Positions 29,924 to 38,258 of a DNA stretch of 64,000 bases are shown here, one piece after another. Position numbers and translations under genes: made by a program. Positions within the stretch are counted from its first letter, which is position 1. Every line of letters begins with the position of its first letter. Under the pieces are notes generated by a model. The model was not told the DNA's origin, did no database searches, and worked only from the letters and a program-made list of their open reading frames with translations. The stretch is from Glaciimonas sp. PAMC28666 (GTDB taxonomy: Bacteria; Pseudomonadota; Gammaproteobacteria; Burkholderiales; Burkholderiaceae_D): the NCBI RefSeq assembly GCF_016917355.1, contig NZ_CP070304.1, forward strand, positions 2,852,001-2,916,000, in the 5' to 3' direction.

Positions 29924-31390
29924 ATGACGACTGTGGTAATAAAACAAAAATTAAATGGTCTGGGGAAATATGTTATTACTCTTGGTATTCTTTGGGTGAT
30001 ATTTTATTTAGGAGCCTACACCTCAGTATCTCCTGGGGTTCCTTCGTCTATACCAGTTCATCATGATGATTATACCAACTATGCCGCGACCACTCATAAT
30101 CTATCATGGGGAGTTAGACCTTTATCAGGATTTTTAATCAGCGCATTATCTTCTATTGGCCCGAATTTTCTTATTTGGACAATCAGATTTTTGGCGGTAA
30201 TTTATGTTTTTTTGTGTTTGAGTTTATTTGAACTAACGGAACCCAAAAATTATCGATGGTGGTTGGCCTGTTTTTTTGCAGTATTGTTATTTTCTTCACC
30301 CATGGTCGTCGAGTATTCCCGATACACCGGGATGATTACCCATCTAGTCTCTGGTTGCTTAGGCGTTGTCTCTGTCATTTACCTTCGGAAGGCCTTTTCC
30401 AATAATAGCCTTCGGTTTGCATGGATGGCGTTAATTGCGATTATTCTTTCCGTAACAGCAAAAGAAGATTTTTTGGTTTTGTTTGCGTTTTCTTATTTGT
30501 ATTTATTTTTAAGCTTTTCAGCCGTTAAAGAGGTCCGACTTATTGGCTTAGCGGGGTTATTAATTGCCAGTTCACTTGTCATTGCATTTAAAGTCTTTTC
30601 AGCTACACAATTTCTTGGGGTGGTTTCACAGTCATCGTCCTATTACGTTAACATATCGCCGGTCTCTATCGCTAAAACCATGGTGGAGTACCTATCTGGC
30701 GCTAACCATCCTGCCATGTATATGCATGGCAATATGGTAATTGCATGTGTATTTATAACATTATTGATGACTTTAATAAGTAAAAAATTGTATCGTTTAA
30801 ATGCTTTATATTTTTTAGGGTGTGCTTTTAGTGTAATGCTTCCGTATTCACTTTTACCGAACCATGTTAATGCTTACTACGAATACATATGGTTGCCATT
30901 TTTATTCATTGCCGCCTACTGCTCAGTTATCGGTGGTGCACATTCTATTTCCAGCTCAGTTAAATGGACCCGTATTGCACGCTATGTTGCGCCGATAGTA
31001 TTGATTCTTTCAGCTATATTGGTAGCAAATATTGATTTTTCTGGCCGAAAAAGTGTTGCGGCTTGGTACGATCAACGGGCGCAAGAGAGTAGCGCGGTGT
31101 TGGCAAGTATAACCGAGCAATCCCTGAAGGCTCGCCCTAATGACGCATTGTGTGTACTAGGTGCTAATGAGTTTTCGCCTTGGTATATGCATAACGGTGA
31201 ATATCTTTCGCGTGTGATGGGGCTGGAACATAAATGGTTCGTTTATGTTCCAAAAAATTCAAAAGCTTATCCAGGGTTTGAGATCGGAGCGCTATCATCC
31301 AAAGGATGGACGACATTAGAATCCGATTATAAGATTTCCTCTGATTGTTACGGGAAGACGGTTGACCTAAGACCACTTAACACTGACTAA
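29924..31390 (+). CDS. Polytopic membrane protein, GT-C glycosyltransferase-like
   Basis: I do not recognise a named family. The 488-residue protein has about ten hydrophobic segments. A short cytoplasmic N-terminus and first helix (YVITLGILWVIFYLGAY) are followed by an extended loop with paired acidic residues, PVHHDDYTNYA (about 46-56). That arrangement is like the first-loop catalytic acidic motif of GT-C enzymes using polyprenyl-phosphate sugars. A soluble C-terminal segment of about 90 residues follows the last helix. GtrB-like and GtrA-like genes lie at 32612 and 34514, so it may be the periplasmic transferase of that set. An O-antigen polymerase is an alternative. It is AT-rich compared with the rfb genes and is preceded by a 138-bp gap. 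Confidence 0.6.
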   Translation: MTTVVIKQKLNGLGKYVITLGILWVIFYLGAYTSVSPGVPSSIPVHHDDYTNYAATTHNLSWGVRPLSGFLISALSSIGPNFLIWTIRFLAVIYVFLCLSLFELTEPKNYRWWLACFFAVLLFSSPMVVEYSRYTGMITHLVSGCLGVVSVIYLRKAFSNNSLRFAWMALIAIILSVTAKEDFLVLFAFSYLYLFLSFSAVKEVRLIGLAGLLIASSLVIAFKVFSATQFLGVVSQSSSYYVNISPVSIAKTMVEYLSGANHPAMYMHGNMVIACVFITLLMTLISKKLYRLNALYFLGCAFSVMLPYSLLPNHVNAYYEYIWLPFLFIAAYCSVIGGAHSISSSVKWTRIARYVAPIVLILSAILVANIDFSGRKSVAAWYDQRAQESSAVLASITEQSLKARPNDALCVLGANEFSPWYMHNGEYLSRVMGLEHKWFVYVPKNSKAYPGFEIGALSSKGWTTLESDYKISSDCYGKTVDLRPLNTD

Positions 31391-31517
31391 GAATCGGCTT
31401 AACTAACGAGGATTGGCATTTACTTCATCAGAATTATTAGACACTTTTTTGAATTCTAAAGTATTTTTACCTCGTTCCGATCTCTGTTTTCACTTTCTAA
31501 GAAATTATAGAAAATAT

Positions 31518-32624
31518 ATGAAACCTCTAAAAGCGATTAATGATTTATTTCGACATAATCAACCCCTGGAAGCTCAAATTAGCGGCGTATTTAAACGTTT
31601 CTTTGACAAGGGCTGGTATATATTAGGTTCAGAAGTGGGCAGTTTTGAAAAGGAGTTTGCTCAGTACTGTGGAGTTGAGTTCGCTATCGGTGTCGCTAAT
31701 GGGACTGACGCCATTGAGCTTGGTTTAAGAGCGTTGGGGGTGCAGGCAGGTCAGAAGGTCGCACTTGTAGCAAACGCTGGAGGGTATGGCACTATTGGGA
31801 TCAATGCTATAGATGCGGTGCCGGTCTATGTGGATGTTGATGCGACGACATTCAATATGGACGTTAAATCATTAGAGGCAGTTTTAGATAAGCAAGATAT
31901 TAAAGCTATTATCGTTACACATCTATACGGAAATCTAGCCAATATTGATGAGATATCGAATCTTGCGTCATCAAAGGGCATTAAATTGATGGAAGATTGT
32001 GCACAAGCCCATGGGGCTTATCGCCAAGGGAAAAAAGCTGGCTCTTGGGGGGACCTTGCAACATTTAGTTTTTATCCAACTAAGAACTTGGGCGCCTTGG
32101 GAGATGGCGGAGCGATCGTGACAAAAGACGCTACGATAGCAGAGCGTGTTAAGCAATTTAGGCAGTATGGTTGGGATCAAAAGTATCGTTCGACCTTATG
32201 TTATGGCCGAAACAGTCGTTTGGATGAAATTCAGGCAGCTATTCTAAGGATTAAATTACCTCTCTTAAACGAATGGAACGCGCGCAGGTCGGCTATCGCT
32301 GGTTTGTATGGGGCGCTCATCAATCATCCCCGGATTATTTTGCCCCGTGTTTCTGGAGCGGACCATGTCGCTCACCTCTACGTTATTCGTACTGGACAAA
32401 GAGCTTCTCTGTCACAGCATTTACGTGCATCAGACGTCCCCCATGATATTCACTTTCCAGTGCCGGATCACAGACAACCTATGTTTCTTGATCGCTTTTC
32501 CGATGTTGTACTTCCGGTTTCAGAAGTGCTGTGTAACGAAGTGCTAACGTTGCCCTGTTTCCCGGAAATGAACGACGAAGAGGTAAATTGGGTAGCTGCA
32601 GCAGTGAATAAATGGATACCTTGA
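31518..32624 (+). CDS. fdtB: DegT/DnrJ/EryC1/StrS sugar aminotransferase (dTDP-3-amino-3,6-dideoxyhexose forming, FdtB/QdtB-like)
   Basis: PLP-dependent aminotransferase that would aminate C3 of a dTDP-3-keto-6-deoxyhexose. Motifs: GVANGTDAIELGLRALG, LMEDCAQAHGA, and FSFYPTKNLGALGDGGAI, which contains the Schiff-base lysine, then NSRLDEIQAAIL. The full open frame runs from a TTG at 31413, but those 35 residues are not family-like. The ATG at 31518 gives 368 residues, the normal size. The C3 assignment, rather than C4, comes from the neighbouring ketoisomerase-acetyltransferase fusion at 33584. Whether the product is the Fuc3N or Qui3N isomer cannot be told here. Confidence 0.85.
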   Translation: MKPLKAINDLFRHNQPLEAQISGVFKRFFDKGWYILGSEVGSFEKEFAQYCGVEFAIGVANGTDAIELGLRALGVQAGQKVALVANAGGYGTIGINAIDAVPVYVDVDATTFNMDVKSLEAVLDKQDIKAIIVTHLYGNLANIDEISNLASSKGIKLMEDCAQAHGAYRQGKKAGSWGDLATFSFYPTKNLGALGDGGAIVTKDATIAERVKQFRQYGWDQKYRSTLCYGRNSRLDEIQAAILRIKLPLLNEWNARRSAIAGLYGALINHPRIILPRVSGADHVAHLYVIRTGQRASLSQHLRASDVPHDIHFPVPDHRQPMFLDRFSDVVLPVSEVLCNEVLTLPCFPEMNDEEVNWVAAAVNKWIP

Positions 32625-33583
32625 TGTACTCGTTAATTATTCCAGTATATAAAAATCAAGAGTCAATTAACGATTTGATATCGACCGTTGATTCAATGAA
32701 CAAAGAATTAAACGGTCAGCTCGAGGTCGTGTTTGTAGTCGATGGGAGCCCCGATGCGTCGGCACAGATGTTACAGGCGCGTTTACCTAAAGAGTCATTT
32801 AGATCACGTTTAATTCTGCTGTCGCGCAATTTCGGCTCATTTTCAGCGATACGCGTTGGACTGCAGAATGCAAGTGGTCAATACTTTGCTGTCATGGCGG
32901 CCGATTTGCAAGAGCCCCCGGAATTGGTTTTGAGTTTTTTCCGAATTTTAGAAGCAAACGAATTCGATGTGGTGGTTGGCTCACGAGAAGGGCGCGCCGA
33001 CCCTTTTTATAGTCGCATTTCTTCGGGTATATTTTGGACGGTGTATCGGAAATTTATAGTTCAAGAGATGCCCGAGGGGGGCGTAGATGTGTTCGGCTGC
33101 AATGAAGCTTTTAGAAATTGTTTGCTCTCCTGTGAGGAGGCGAATACCTCTCTCATCGCAATGATTTTTTGGCTCGGCTTTAGGCGCAAGCAAGTCTCCT
33201 ATGATCGTCGTGAAAGAACTCACGGCGTCTCAGCTTGGACGTTTCGAAAAAAAATTAATTATTTGATGGACAGTGTATTTGCTTTCACTGATTTGCCGAT
33301 AAAATTTCTGTTAGGGCTGGGTGTTGTAGGGGTAGCAGTTTCGGTATTTTTTGGACTGTTAGTCTTATTTGCCCGACTGTCAGGTTTATTGACATTGCCC
33401 GGCTACGCTGCAACCATGTTGATGGTCCTTTTCTTTGGTGGAATTAACACATTTGGTCTTGGGCTAGTTGGTTCTTATGCTTGGAGAGGTTACGAAAACA
33501 CCAAGCATAGACCCTTAGCAATCATTCTGCGCGAGTTCAAATTCCCAGACCAACAAAAACAAATGGAACAAAGGGAATCGTAA
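32612..33583 (+). CDS. gtrB: GT2 family polyprenyl-phosphate glycosyltransferase (GtrB-like)
   Basis: Membrane-anchored family 2 transferase of 323 residues. A cytosolic GT-A domain (SLIIPVYKNQESI, VFVVDGSPDAS, AVMAADLQEPPELV with the acidic metal motif) is followed by two C-terminal membrane helices (FLLGLGVVGVAVSVFFGLLV and ATMLMVLFFGGINTFGLGLV). This is the architecture of GtrB/ArnC/DPM-type enzymes that load a sugar onto undecaprenyl phosphate. The start is ATG 32612 or ATG 32624; the latter overlaps the aminotransferase stop as TGATG. Neighbours suggest that the donor is the dTDP-3-acetamido sugar, but this is inference. Confidence 0.85.
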   Translation: MDTLMYSLIIPVYKNQESINDLISTVDSMNKELNGQLEVVFVVDGSPDASAQMLQARLPKESFRSRLILLSRNFGSFSAIRVGLQNASGQYFAVMAADLQEPPELVLSFFRILEANEFDVVVGSREGRADPFYSRISSGIFWTVYRKFIVQEMPEGGVDVFGCNEAFRNCLLSCEEANTSLIAMIFWLGFRRKQVSYDRRERTHGVSAWTFRKKINYLMDSVFAFTDLPIKFLLGLGVVGVAVSVFFGLLVLFARLSGLLTLPGYAATMLMVLFFGGINTFGLGLVGSYAWRGYENTKHRPLAIILREFKFPDQQKQMEQRES

Positions 33584-34510
33584 ATGTCATTTTATATACA
33601 TCCAAACGCTATTTGCGAGTCGGCTCACATTGGCTTAGGTACCAGAGTCTGGGCTTTTGCGCATATTCTTCCGGATGCCATCATAGGAATCGATTGCAAT
33701 ATTTGCGATGGTGTTTTCATTGAAAACAAAGTTTCCGTGGGTAACCGGGTAACGATTAAATGCGGTGTGCAATTATGGGATGGAGTCACTCTAGAGGATG
33801 ATGTCTTTGTCGGACCTAACGTGACATTTACAAATGATCGCAGACCAAGAAGCAAGCAGTATCCCGATGAATTCGAAAAAACGTTGGTTTGCGCTGGCGC
33901 TTCGATCGGTGCAAACGCAACAATCCTTCCCGGTTTAGTCATTGGACGGCGCGCCATGATCGGCGCCGGTGCTGTGGTTACGCAATCAGTTCCACCTAAT
34001 GCGATAGTGGTGGGGAATCCGGCCCGTATTACCGGTTATGTTGACTCCCTTCCATTCATGCCAGTAGACGTGCGTGAAGGGACAAAACTGGGACCGGTTG
34101 ATCCGACGCAAGTTCGAGGCGTGACATTGCATCACTTCAACCATGTCAATGATTTGCGCGGCAGTCTATCCGTTGGTGAGTTCGAACGGGAGATTCCTTT
34201 TATTCCTCGGCGCTACTTCTTAGTCTTTGATGTCCCCAGCGAGGAAACACGAGGACAGCATGCTCACAAGGTATGTCATCAATTTTTAATTTGCGTAAAG
34301 GGACGTTGTGCTGTGGTGGCGGACGACGGAAAAGCCAGACAAGAATTTATGCTTGACTCACCTGCTACTGGATTGTACTTGCCTCCGATGACCTGGGGCA
34401 CGCAATACAAGTATTCGCCCGATGCGATATTGCTGGTTTTTGCATCCGATTTTTATGATGCTGATGACTATATCCGCGAATACGGCGAGTTTATAGATTT
34501 AACGGAGTAA
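33584..34510 (+). CDS. fdtD: Bifunctional sugar N-acyltransferase/3,4-ketoisomerase (WxcM/FdtD-like)
   Basis: Two domains in 308 residues. The N-terminal part (about 1-155) is a left-handed beta-helix built of hexapeptide repeats ([52 protein letters not shown]), as in sugar 3-N-acetyltransferases. The C-terminal part (about 170-308) is a cupin of the FdtA/QdtA type ([49 protein letters not shown]), the dTDP-4-keto-6-deoxyglucose 3,4-ketoisomerase family. With rfbA, rfbB and the aminotransferase it completes a route to a dTDP-3-acetamido-3,6-dideoxyhexose. The gene starts at the base after the upstream stop. The order of catalysis is ketoisomerase, aminotransferase, acyltransferase. Confidence 0.9.
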   Translation: MSFYIHPNAICESAHIGLGTRVWAFAHILPDAIIGIDCNICDGVFIENKVSVGNRVTIKCGVQLWDGVTLEDDVFVGPNVTFTNDRRPRSKQYPDEFEKTLVCAGASIGANATILPGLVIGRRAMIGAGAVVTQSVPPNAIVVGNPARITGYVDSLPFMPVDVREGTKLGPVDPTQVRGVTLHHFNHVNDLRGSLSVGEFEREIPFIPRRYFLVFDVPSEETRGQHAHKVCHQFLICVKGRCAVVADDGKARQEFMLDSPATGLYLPPMTWGTQYKYSPDAILLVFASDFYDADDYIREYGEFIDLTE

Positions 34511-34513
34511 CCG

Positions 34514-34897
34514 ATGAGTTTTTTACGCCATTTTCTTAACCTTCGATTTCTTCGATTTTTAGTTACTGGCACCATGAACACCGCAGTGACATTTGGTGTA
34601 TACGTCGCACTAAAAAGAACATTGGATTACCAAATAGCCTACTTGCTGTCATATGCGTTCGGTATTTTGTTCGCATATTTTATGAGCGCTTTGTTTGTGT
34701 TTAAAAAACGAGTTTCCATAAAAACCTTTATTTGGTTTCCGTTGATTTACTTGGTTCAGTACGCCTTGGGCGCGATGTTACTGGGATTTTTAGTACGAGT
34801 GTTGGGATTGTCGGCGACCTTCGCACCACTATTTGTAATTGTCGTGACCTTGCCGCTCAGTTTTTTACTAAGCCGTTTCGTATTACTAAAAAGTTAG
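34514..34897 (+). CDS. gtrA: GtrA-like membrane protein (putative undecaprenyl-phosphate-sugar flippase)
   Basis: Small protein of 127 residues with four predicted membrane helices. The GtrA/DPMS family start is FLRFLVTGTMNTAVTFGVYV, and the internal motif is YLLSYAFGILFAYFMSALFVF. The C-terminal TLPLSFLLSRFVLLKS matches the usual end of the family. GtrA proteins are thought to flip polyprenyl-phosphate sugars made by GtrB. Three bases separate it from the fdtD-like gene and seven from wecB, so it sits in the middle of the biosynthetic transcript. Confidence 0.88.
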   Translation: MSFLRHFLNLRFLRFLVTGTMNTAVTFGVYVALKRTLDYQIAYLLSYAFGILFAYFMSALFVFKKRVSIKTFIWFPLIYLVQYALGAMLLGFLVRVLGLSATFAPLFVIVVTLPLSFLLSRFVLLKS

Positions 34898-34904
34898 ATT
34901 ACTT

Positions 34905-36017
34905 ATGACACCCAAGAAAATTATCTGCGTGGTTGGCACACGTCCAGAAGCTATAAAAATGGCTCCGATTATCCTGGCGCTAAAAAAATGTAAAGAATTT
35001 AATGTTCGTGTATTGGCTACCGCTCAGCACCGCCAAATGCTGGATCAAGTTTTAAAGGTATTTAATATTGAGCCAGATATCGATTTCAATATCATGCGTC
35101 CTAATCAGGCACTTACGACTTTAACTGGGCGCTTGCTCCTCGAACTTGACGAAGTATTAATAACTGAAAAACCGGATGTAGTTTTGGCACAGGGCGACAC
35201 AACCACTGTCATGTCAGTTGCATTAGCGTGCTTTTATCATCGAATTCCCTTTGGCCACGTGGAGGCCGGTTTGCGTACCTGGGATATGGACAATCCTTTC
35301 CCCGAGGAATTAAATCGTGTGATCGCAGGAAAACTTTCTCGCTGGCATTTTGCTCCTACAGAGAGCTCGCGAAATAACCTTGTTAAAGAAGGTGTTCCAC
35401 CAGATCAAATTTGGGTCACAGGCAATAGCGTTATAGACGCACTTAAATCCGTGGCCGATACTCGTCCGAGTATCGGTGTAAAGCTGGACGATTCTAAGCG
35501 TTTGATATTGGTGACTGCGCACCGCCGCGAAAACTTTGGGGAGCCGATCCGTGAGATTTGCCGCGCAGTGTTGGCGCTAGTAGAGCGAAATGAGGATGTA
35601 CAGGTCCTTTATCCGGTGCATCCAAACCCTAATGTCCAGTCGGTAGCACACGAGTTGTTAGGCGGGCATCCTCGGATCGTTCTTTGCGACCCTCTCGATT
35701 ATTTACCTTTTGTTGGCGCCATGCAACGAGCTTATCTAATTCTGAGTGACTCAGGAGGGGTACAGGAAGAAGCACCTGCATTGGGAAAACCCGTTTTAGT
35801 ACTTCGACGAGAAACGGAACGACCAGAGGCAGTTGAAGACGGGGTTGTCAAATTAGTCGGTAGTGATTTTGAATGCATCGTTGGAGAGGCTCAACTATTA
35901 TTGGACGATGAATCTGCTTACCGCGAAATGGCTAGAGGGGTTTCCCCGTATGGGGACGGCCTTACTGCTGACAGAATTGTTAGGGTATTGCTAGAGTATA
36001 TACAACAATGCGATTGA
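34905..36017 (+). CDS. wecB: UDP-N-acetylglucosamine 2-epimerase (non-hydrolysing)
   Basis: Interconverts UDP-GlcNAc and UDP-ManNAc. The family signature is complete in 370 residues: VVGTRPEAIKMAPII at the N-terminus, AQHRQMLDQVL, VLAQGDTTTVMS, FGHVEAGLRTWDMDNPFPEE, VTAHRRENFGEP and LSDSGGVQEEAPALGKPVLV. No UDP-ManNAc dehydrogenase (wecC) is in the window, so the ManNAc may be used directly or oxidised by an enzyme elsewhere. It overlaps the following glycosyltransferase by 10 bases. Confidence 0.96.
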   Translation: MTPKKIICVVGTRPEAIKMAPIILALKKCKEFNVRVLATAQHRQMLDQVLKVFNIEPDIDFNIMRPNQALTTLTGRLLLELDEVLITEKPDVVLAQGDTTTVMSVALACFYHRIPFGHVEAGLRTWDMDNPFPEELNRVIAGKLSRWHFAPTESSRNNLVKEGVPPDQIWVTGNSVIDALKSVADTRPSIGVKLDDSKRLILVTAHRRENFGEPIREICRAVLALVERNEDVQVLYPVHPNPNVQSVAHELLGGHPRIVLCDPLDYLPFVGAMQRAYLILSDSGGVQEEAPALGKPVLVLRRETERPEAVEDGVVKLVGSDFECIVGEAQLLLDDESAYREMARGVSPYGDGLTADRIVRVLLEYIQQCD

Positions 36018-37120
36018 TTTATTTCTCGCCTGTTCCATGGGCGAGTTTTGCGCAGCGCCCTCATAAATTTGTGGAGTGGTTTCGTGCAACTCGTGGAAAA
36101 GAGGTCCTATGGATTGATCCTTATCCAACACGACTCCCTCGGCTTGCAGATTTACGAACCAGAGGCCGCGCAAAAAATGGAGAAGTAGTTGCACCCGATT
36201 GGCTAACTATCGTTAGCCCAAGAGTACTGCCGATTGAACCGTTGCTAGGTATTTCCTTATTTAATCGACTGCTTTGGAATAAAGTAATTCAGAGAGTTAA
36301 TAGTTTTATAAAAGATGGGGAATGCCAGATAGTCATTGGTAAACCTTCAGAACTGGCGCTTCGAGTAATTGCTTTAAATCCGACTGTTTTTTCGCTATAC
36401 GACGCTATGGATGATTTTCCTGCGTTTTATTGCGGGCTATCGCACTTATCAATGAGGCGACGTGAACAGGCAGTTGCGGCAAAAGTGAGCCAAATATCAG
36501 TGTCTTCTGCGACCTTAGTCGACAAATTTGCTTCTTACCGTTTAAAACTCATCCTCGCTCTTAATGCCTGCGCGGTCGATAGCCTCCCACCCGTTAGCTT
36601 AAAAGGGCGTATTGATAAGCCCGTTATAGGCTACGTCGGTACCATCTCCGAATGGTTCGATTGGTCCCTCGTTTTTTGTTTGGCAGCTTCGAATCCTTCC
36701 GTATGCATCCGCCTGATTGGGCCCGTGCACTCGATGCCCCCAGGACGTTTACCGCAAAATCTAGAGATGTTACCTGCTTGCGATCATGGCACAGCCATGA
36801 AGCTTATGGGAGAATTTTCAATTGGTTTAATTCCTTTTAAACTTACTAACTTAACTGCAGCAGTTGATCCAATTAAATACTACGAATATCGTGCGCTGGG
36901 TTTGCCTGTGATATCTACAAGCTTTGGACAGATGGCCTTGCGGCACGGGGATGAAGGTGTTTTTATCGTGGAAAAAAATAGTAATTTGGTCGCATTAACT
37001 AACGCAGCAATGGCATTTGAAGATAAGTTAAGCGAAATCGAAGAATTTAGGGCAAAAAATTCATGGTTAAAGCGTTTTACCGAGAGCGGATTGCTCACAG
37101 CTGTTACTCAGAGGCTGTAA
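36008..37120 (+). CDS. Glycosyltransferase, GT4-type (TuaH-like)
   Basis: Soluble GT-B-fold transferase of 370 residues. The N-terminal half begins LIYFSPVPWASFAQRPHKFV. The nucleotide-sugar half has IGYVGTISEWFDWSLV, LIPFKLTNLTAAVDPIKYYE and RALGLPVISTSFG. It is clearly related to residues 399-755 of the 1020-residue fusion at 26723: both share a YDxMDxxxxF segment, the GxIxEWFD motif and PxKxYEYxAxG. Donor and acceptor are unknown. The ATG overlaps wecB. A 300-bp gap follows in which I see no gene. Confidence 0.85.
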   Translation: MRLIYFSPVPWASFAQRPHKFVEWFRATRGKEVLWIDPYPTRLPRLADLRTRGRAKNGEVVAPDWLTIVSPRVLPIEPLLGISLFNRLLWNKVIQRVNSFIKDGECQIVIGKPSELALRVIALNPTVFSLYDAMDDFPAFYCGLSHLSMRRREQAVAAKVSQISVSSATLVDKFASYRLKLILALNACAVDSLPPVSLKGRIDKPVIGYVGTISEWFDWSLVFCLAASNPSVCIRLIGPVHSMPPGRLPQNLEMLPACDHGTAMKLMGEFSIGLIPFKLTNLTAAVDPIKYYEYRALGLPVISTSFGQMALRHGDEGVFIVEKNSNLVALTNAAMAFEDKLSEIEEFRAKNSWLKRFTESGLLTAVTQRL

Positions 37121-37420
37121 ATTGAATTGCGGCTCCTTATCGGCTATTAATTATAGCTACGTAATTGAGCGTTTCTTTTTGTTTGTTTGGGAAGAAAAAT
37201 TTTGGACAAAAGGACTTAGTAGTCAGACCAAAACGGTTTTCCATCGGATTAGTTGCCGCAGGCTATTACTATTTTAGCATCCAATTGCAAGTCCTGATGT
37301 AAGTCTTGTGAACTGGCTGACCAGTGCCGACAAATATATGCTCTTTGTTTGTTATTTTTGGTTTTATTAGTTGGACTCGATTTGACCGATTTGACGTCCT
37401 TTCATCGATATTTATAAATT
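37121..37420. other. 300-bp AT-rich gap without a supported gene
   Basis: No start-to-stop frame of note, no repeat and no strong hairpin were found. A plus-strand frame near 37280-37370 is open for about 30 codons but resembles nothing I recognise. It may be a decayed gene end or simple spacer. A promoter for the 37421 gene may lie in the T-rich stretch near 37330-37370, but no hexamers are convincing. Confidence 0.4.
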
Positions 37421-38209
37421 ATGCAAAAAATATTTTCAATATCCATTGTAAGTCACGGTCACAGTAGATATATAGAAGAATTGATTCGAGATATATCGCG
37501 AATAAATAGGGATGATATCGAAGTTATTTTGACACTCAATTTGCAGGAAGAATTTAAAATAAATTTTACTCGGCTTCCTTTTGCTATTCGCGTTATACAA
37601 AATATTACACCAAAAGGCTTTGCTGCAAATCACAACGCGGCTTACGCTTTGAGTACGGGGAAGAATTTTGTGATTTTAAATCCGGATATTAAACTCGTGG
37701 ACGATCCATTTGACGAATTATTGCATTTGCAAAAAAAAATGCCAGATAACATTTATGCGCCGATAATATTAAATGGAAGATATCAGGTTGAAGAGAGTGC
37801 ACGCAATTTTCCGAGTCCATATTTATTATGTAGAAAATTAATTGGTCAGCTTTGTAACTCACCACTGACACCTGAAGTACTTATCGCCAATGACGATGCC
37901 ATCATGCCCGATTGGGTCGCTGGTATGTTCATCATGATTCCGCGCGATATTTTTTTAAAATTGAGCGGGTTAAATGAAAAATATTATATGTATTACGAAG
38001 ACGTCGATCTTTGCGCAAGGGCTCGGCTGGCTAAATGTAAAATATTGGTCTGTAAGCGAGCGAAAGTCATTCATGAGGCCCAACACGATAGTCATAAAAA
38101 GTTGCGTTATTTAATATGGCATGTGGGCAGCGCCTTCAGATTCTTCACATCTAGCGCCTACTTGAAGATCAGTTGGGACCGTATCGTACAAAAAAAGTCG
38201 AAATTATAA
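37421..38209 (+). CDS. Glycosyltransferase family 2 (rhamnosyltransferase-like)
   Basis: GT-A-fold transferase of 262 residues. Start FSISIVSHGHSRYIEELIRD, then ITPKGFAANHNAAYALSTGK, the metal motif VILNPDIKLVDD (about residues 85-96), DWVAGMFIMIPRDIF, and the catalytic acidic block YMYYEDVDLCARARLA (about 187-202). The NPD form and the EDVDLC block are typical of WbbL-like rhamnosyltransferases, which would fit the dTDP-rhamnose made upstream. Acceptor specificity cannot be read. Base composition is strongly AT-rich. Confidence 0.85.
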   Translation: MQKIFSISIVSHGHSRYIEELIRDISRINRDDIEVILTLNLQEEFKINFTRLPFAIRVIQNITPKGFAANHNAAYALSTGKNFVILNPDIKLVDDPFDELLHLQKKMPDNIYAPIILNGRYQVEESARNFPSPYLLCRKLIGQLCNSPLTPEVLIANDDAIMPDWVAGMFIMIPRDIFLKLSGLNEKYYMYYEDVDLCARARLAKCKILVCKRAKVIHEAQHDSHKKLRYLIWHVGSAFRFFTSSAYLKISWDRIVQKKSKL

Positions 38210-38258
38210 AAATCGCTTCGGCGCTTGTAATAACCGGCAATCTATTGATGGGACGCAT

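Noticed and set aside
29924-31390. O-antigen polymerase Wzy as the identity of the 29924 gene
   Set aside because: Possible by topology, but the paired acidic residues in the first loop and the nearby gtrA/gtrB fit a GT-C transferase better, and an ABC exporter does not need Wzy.
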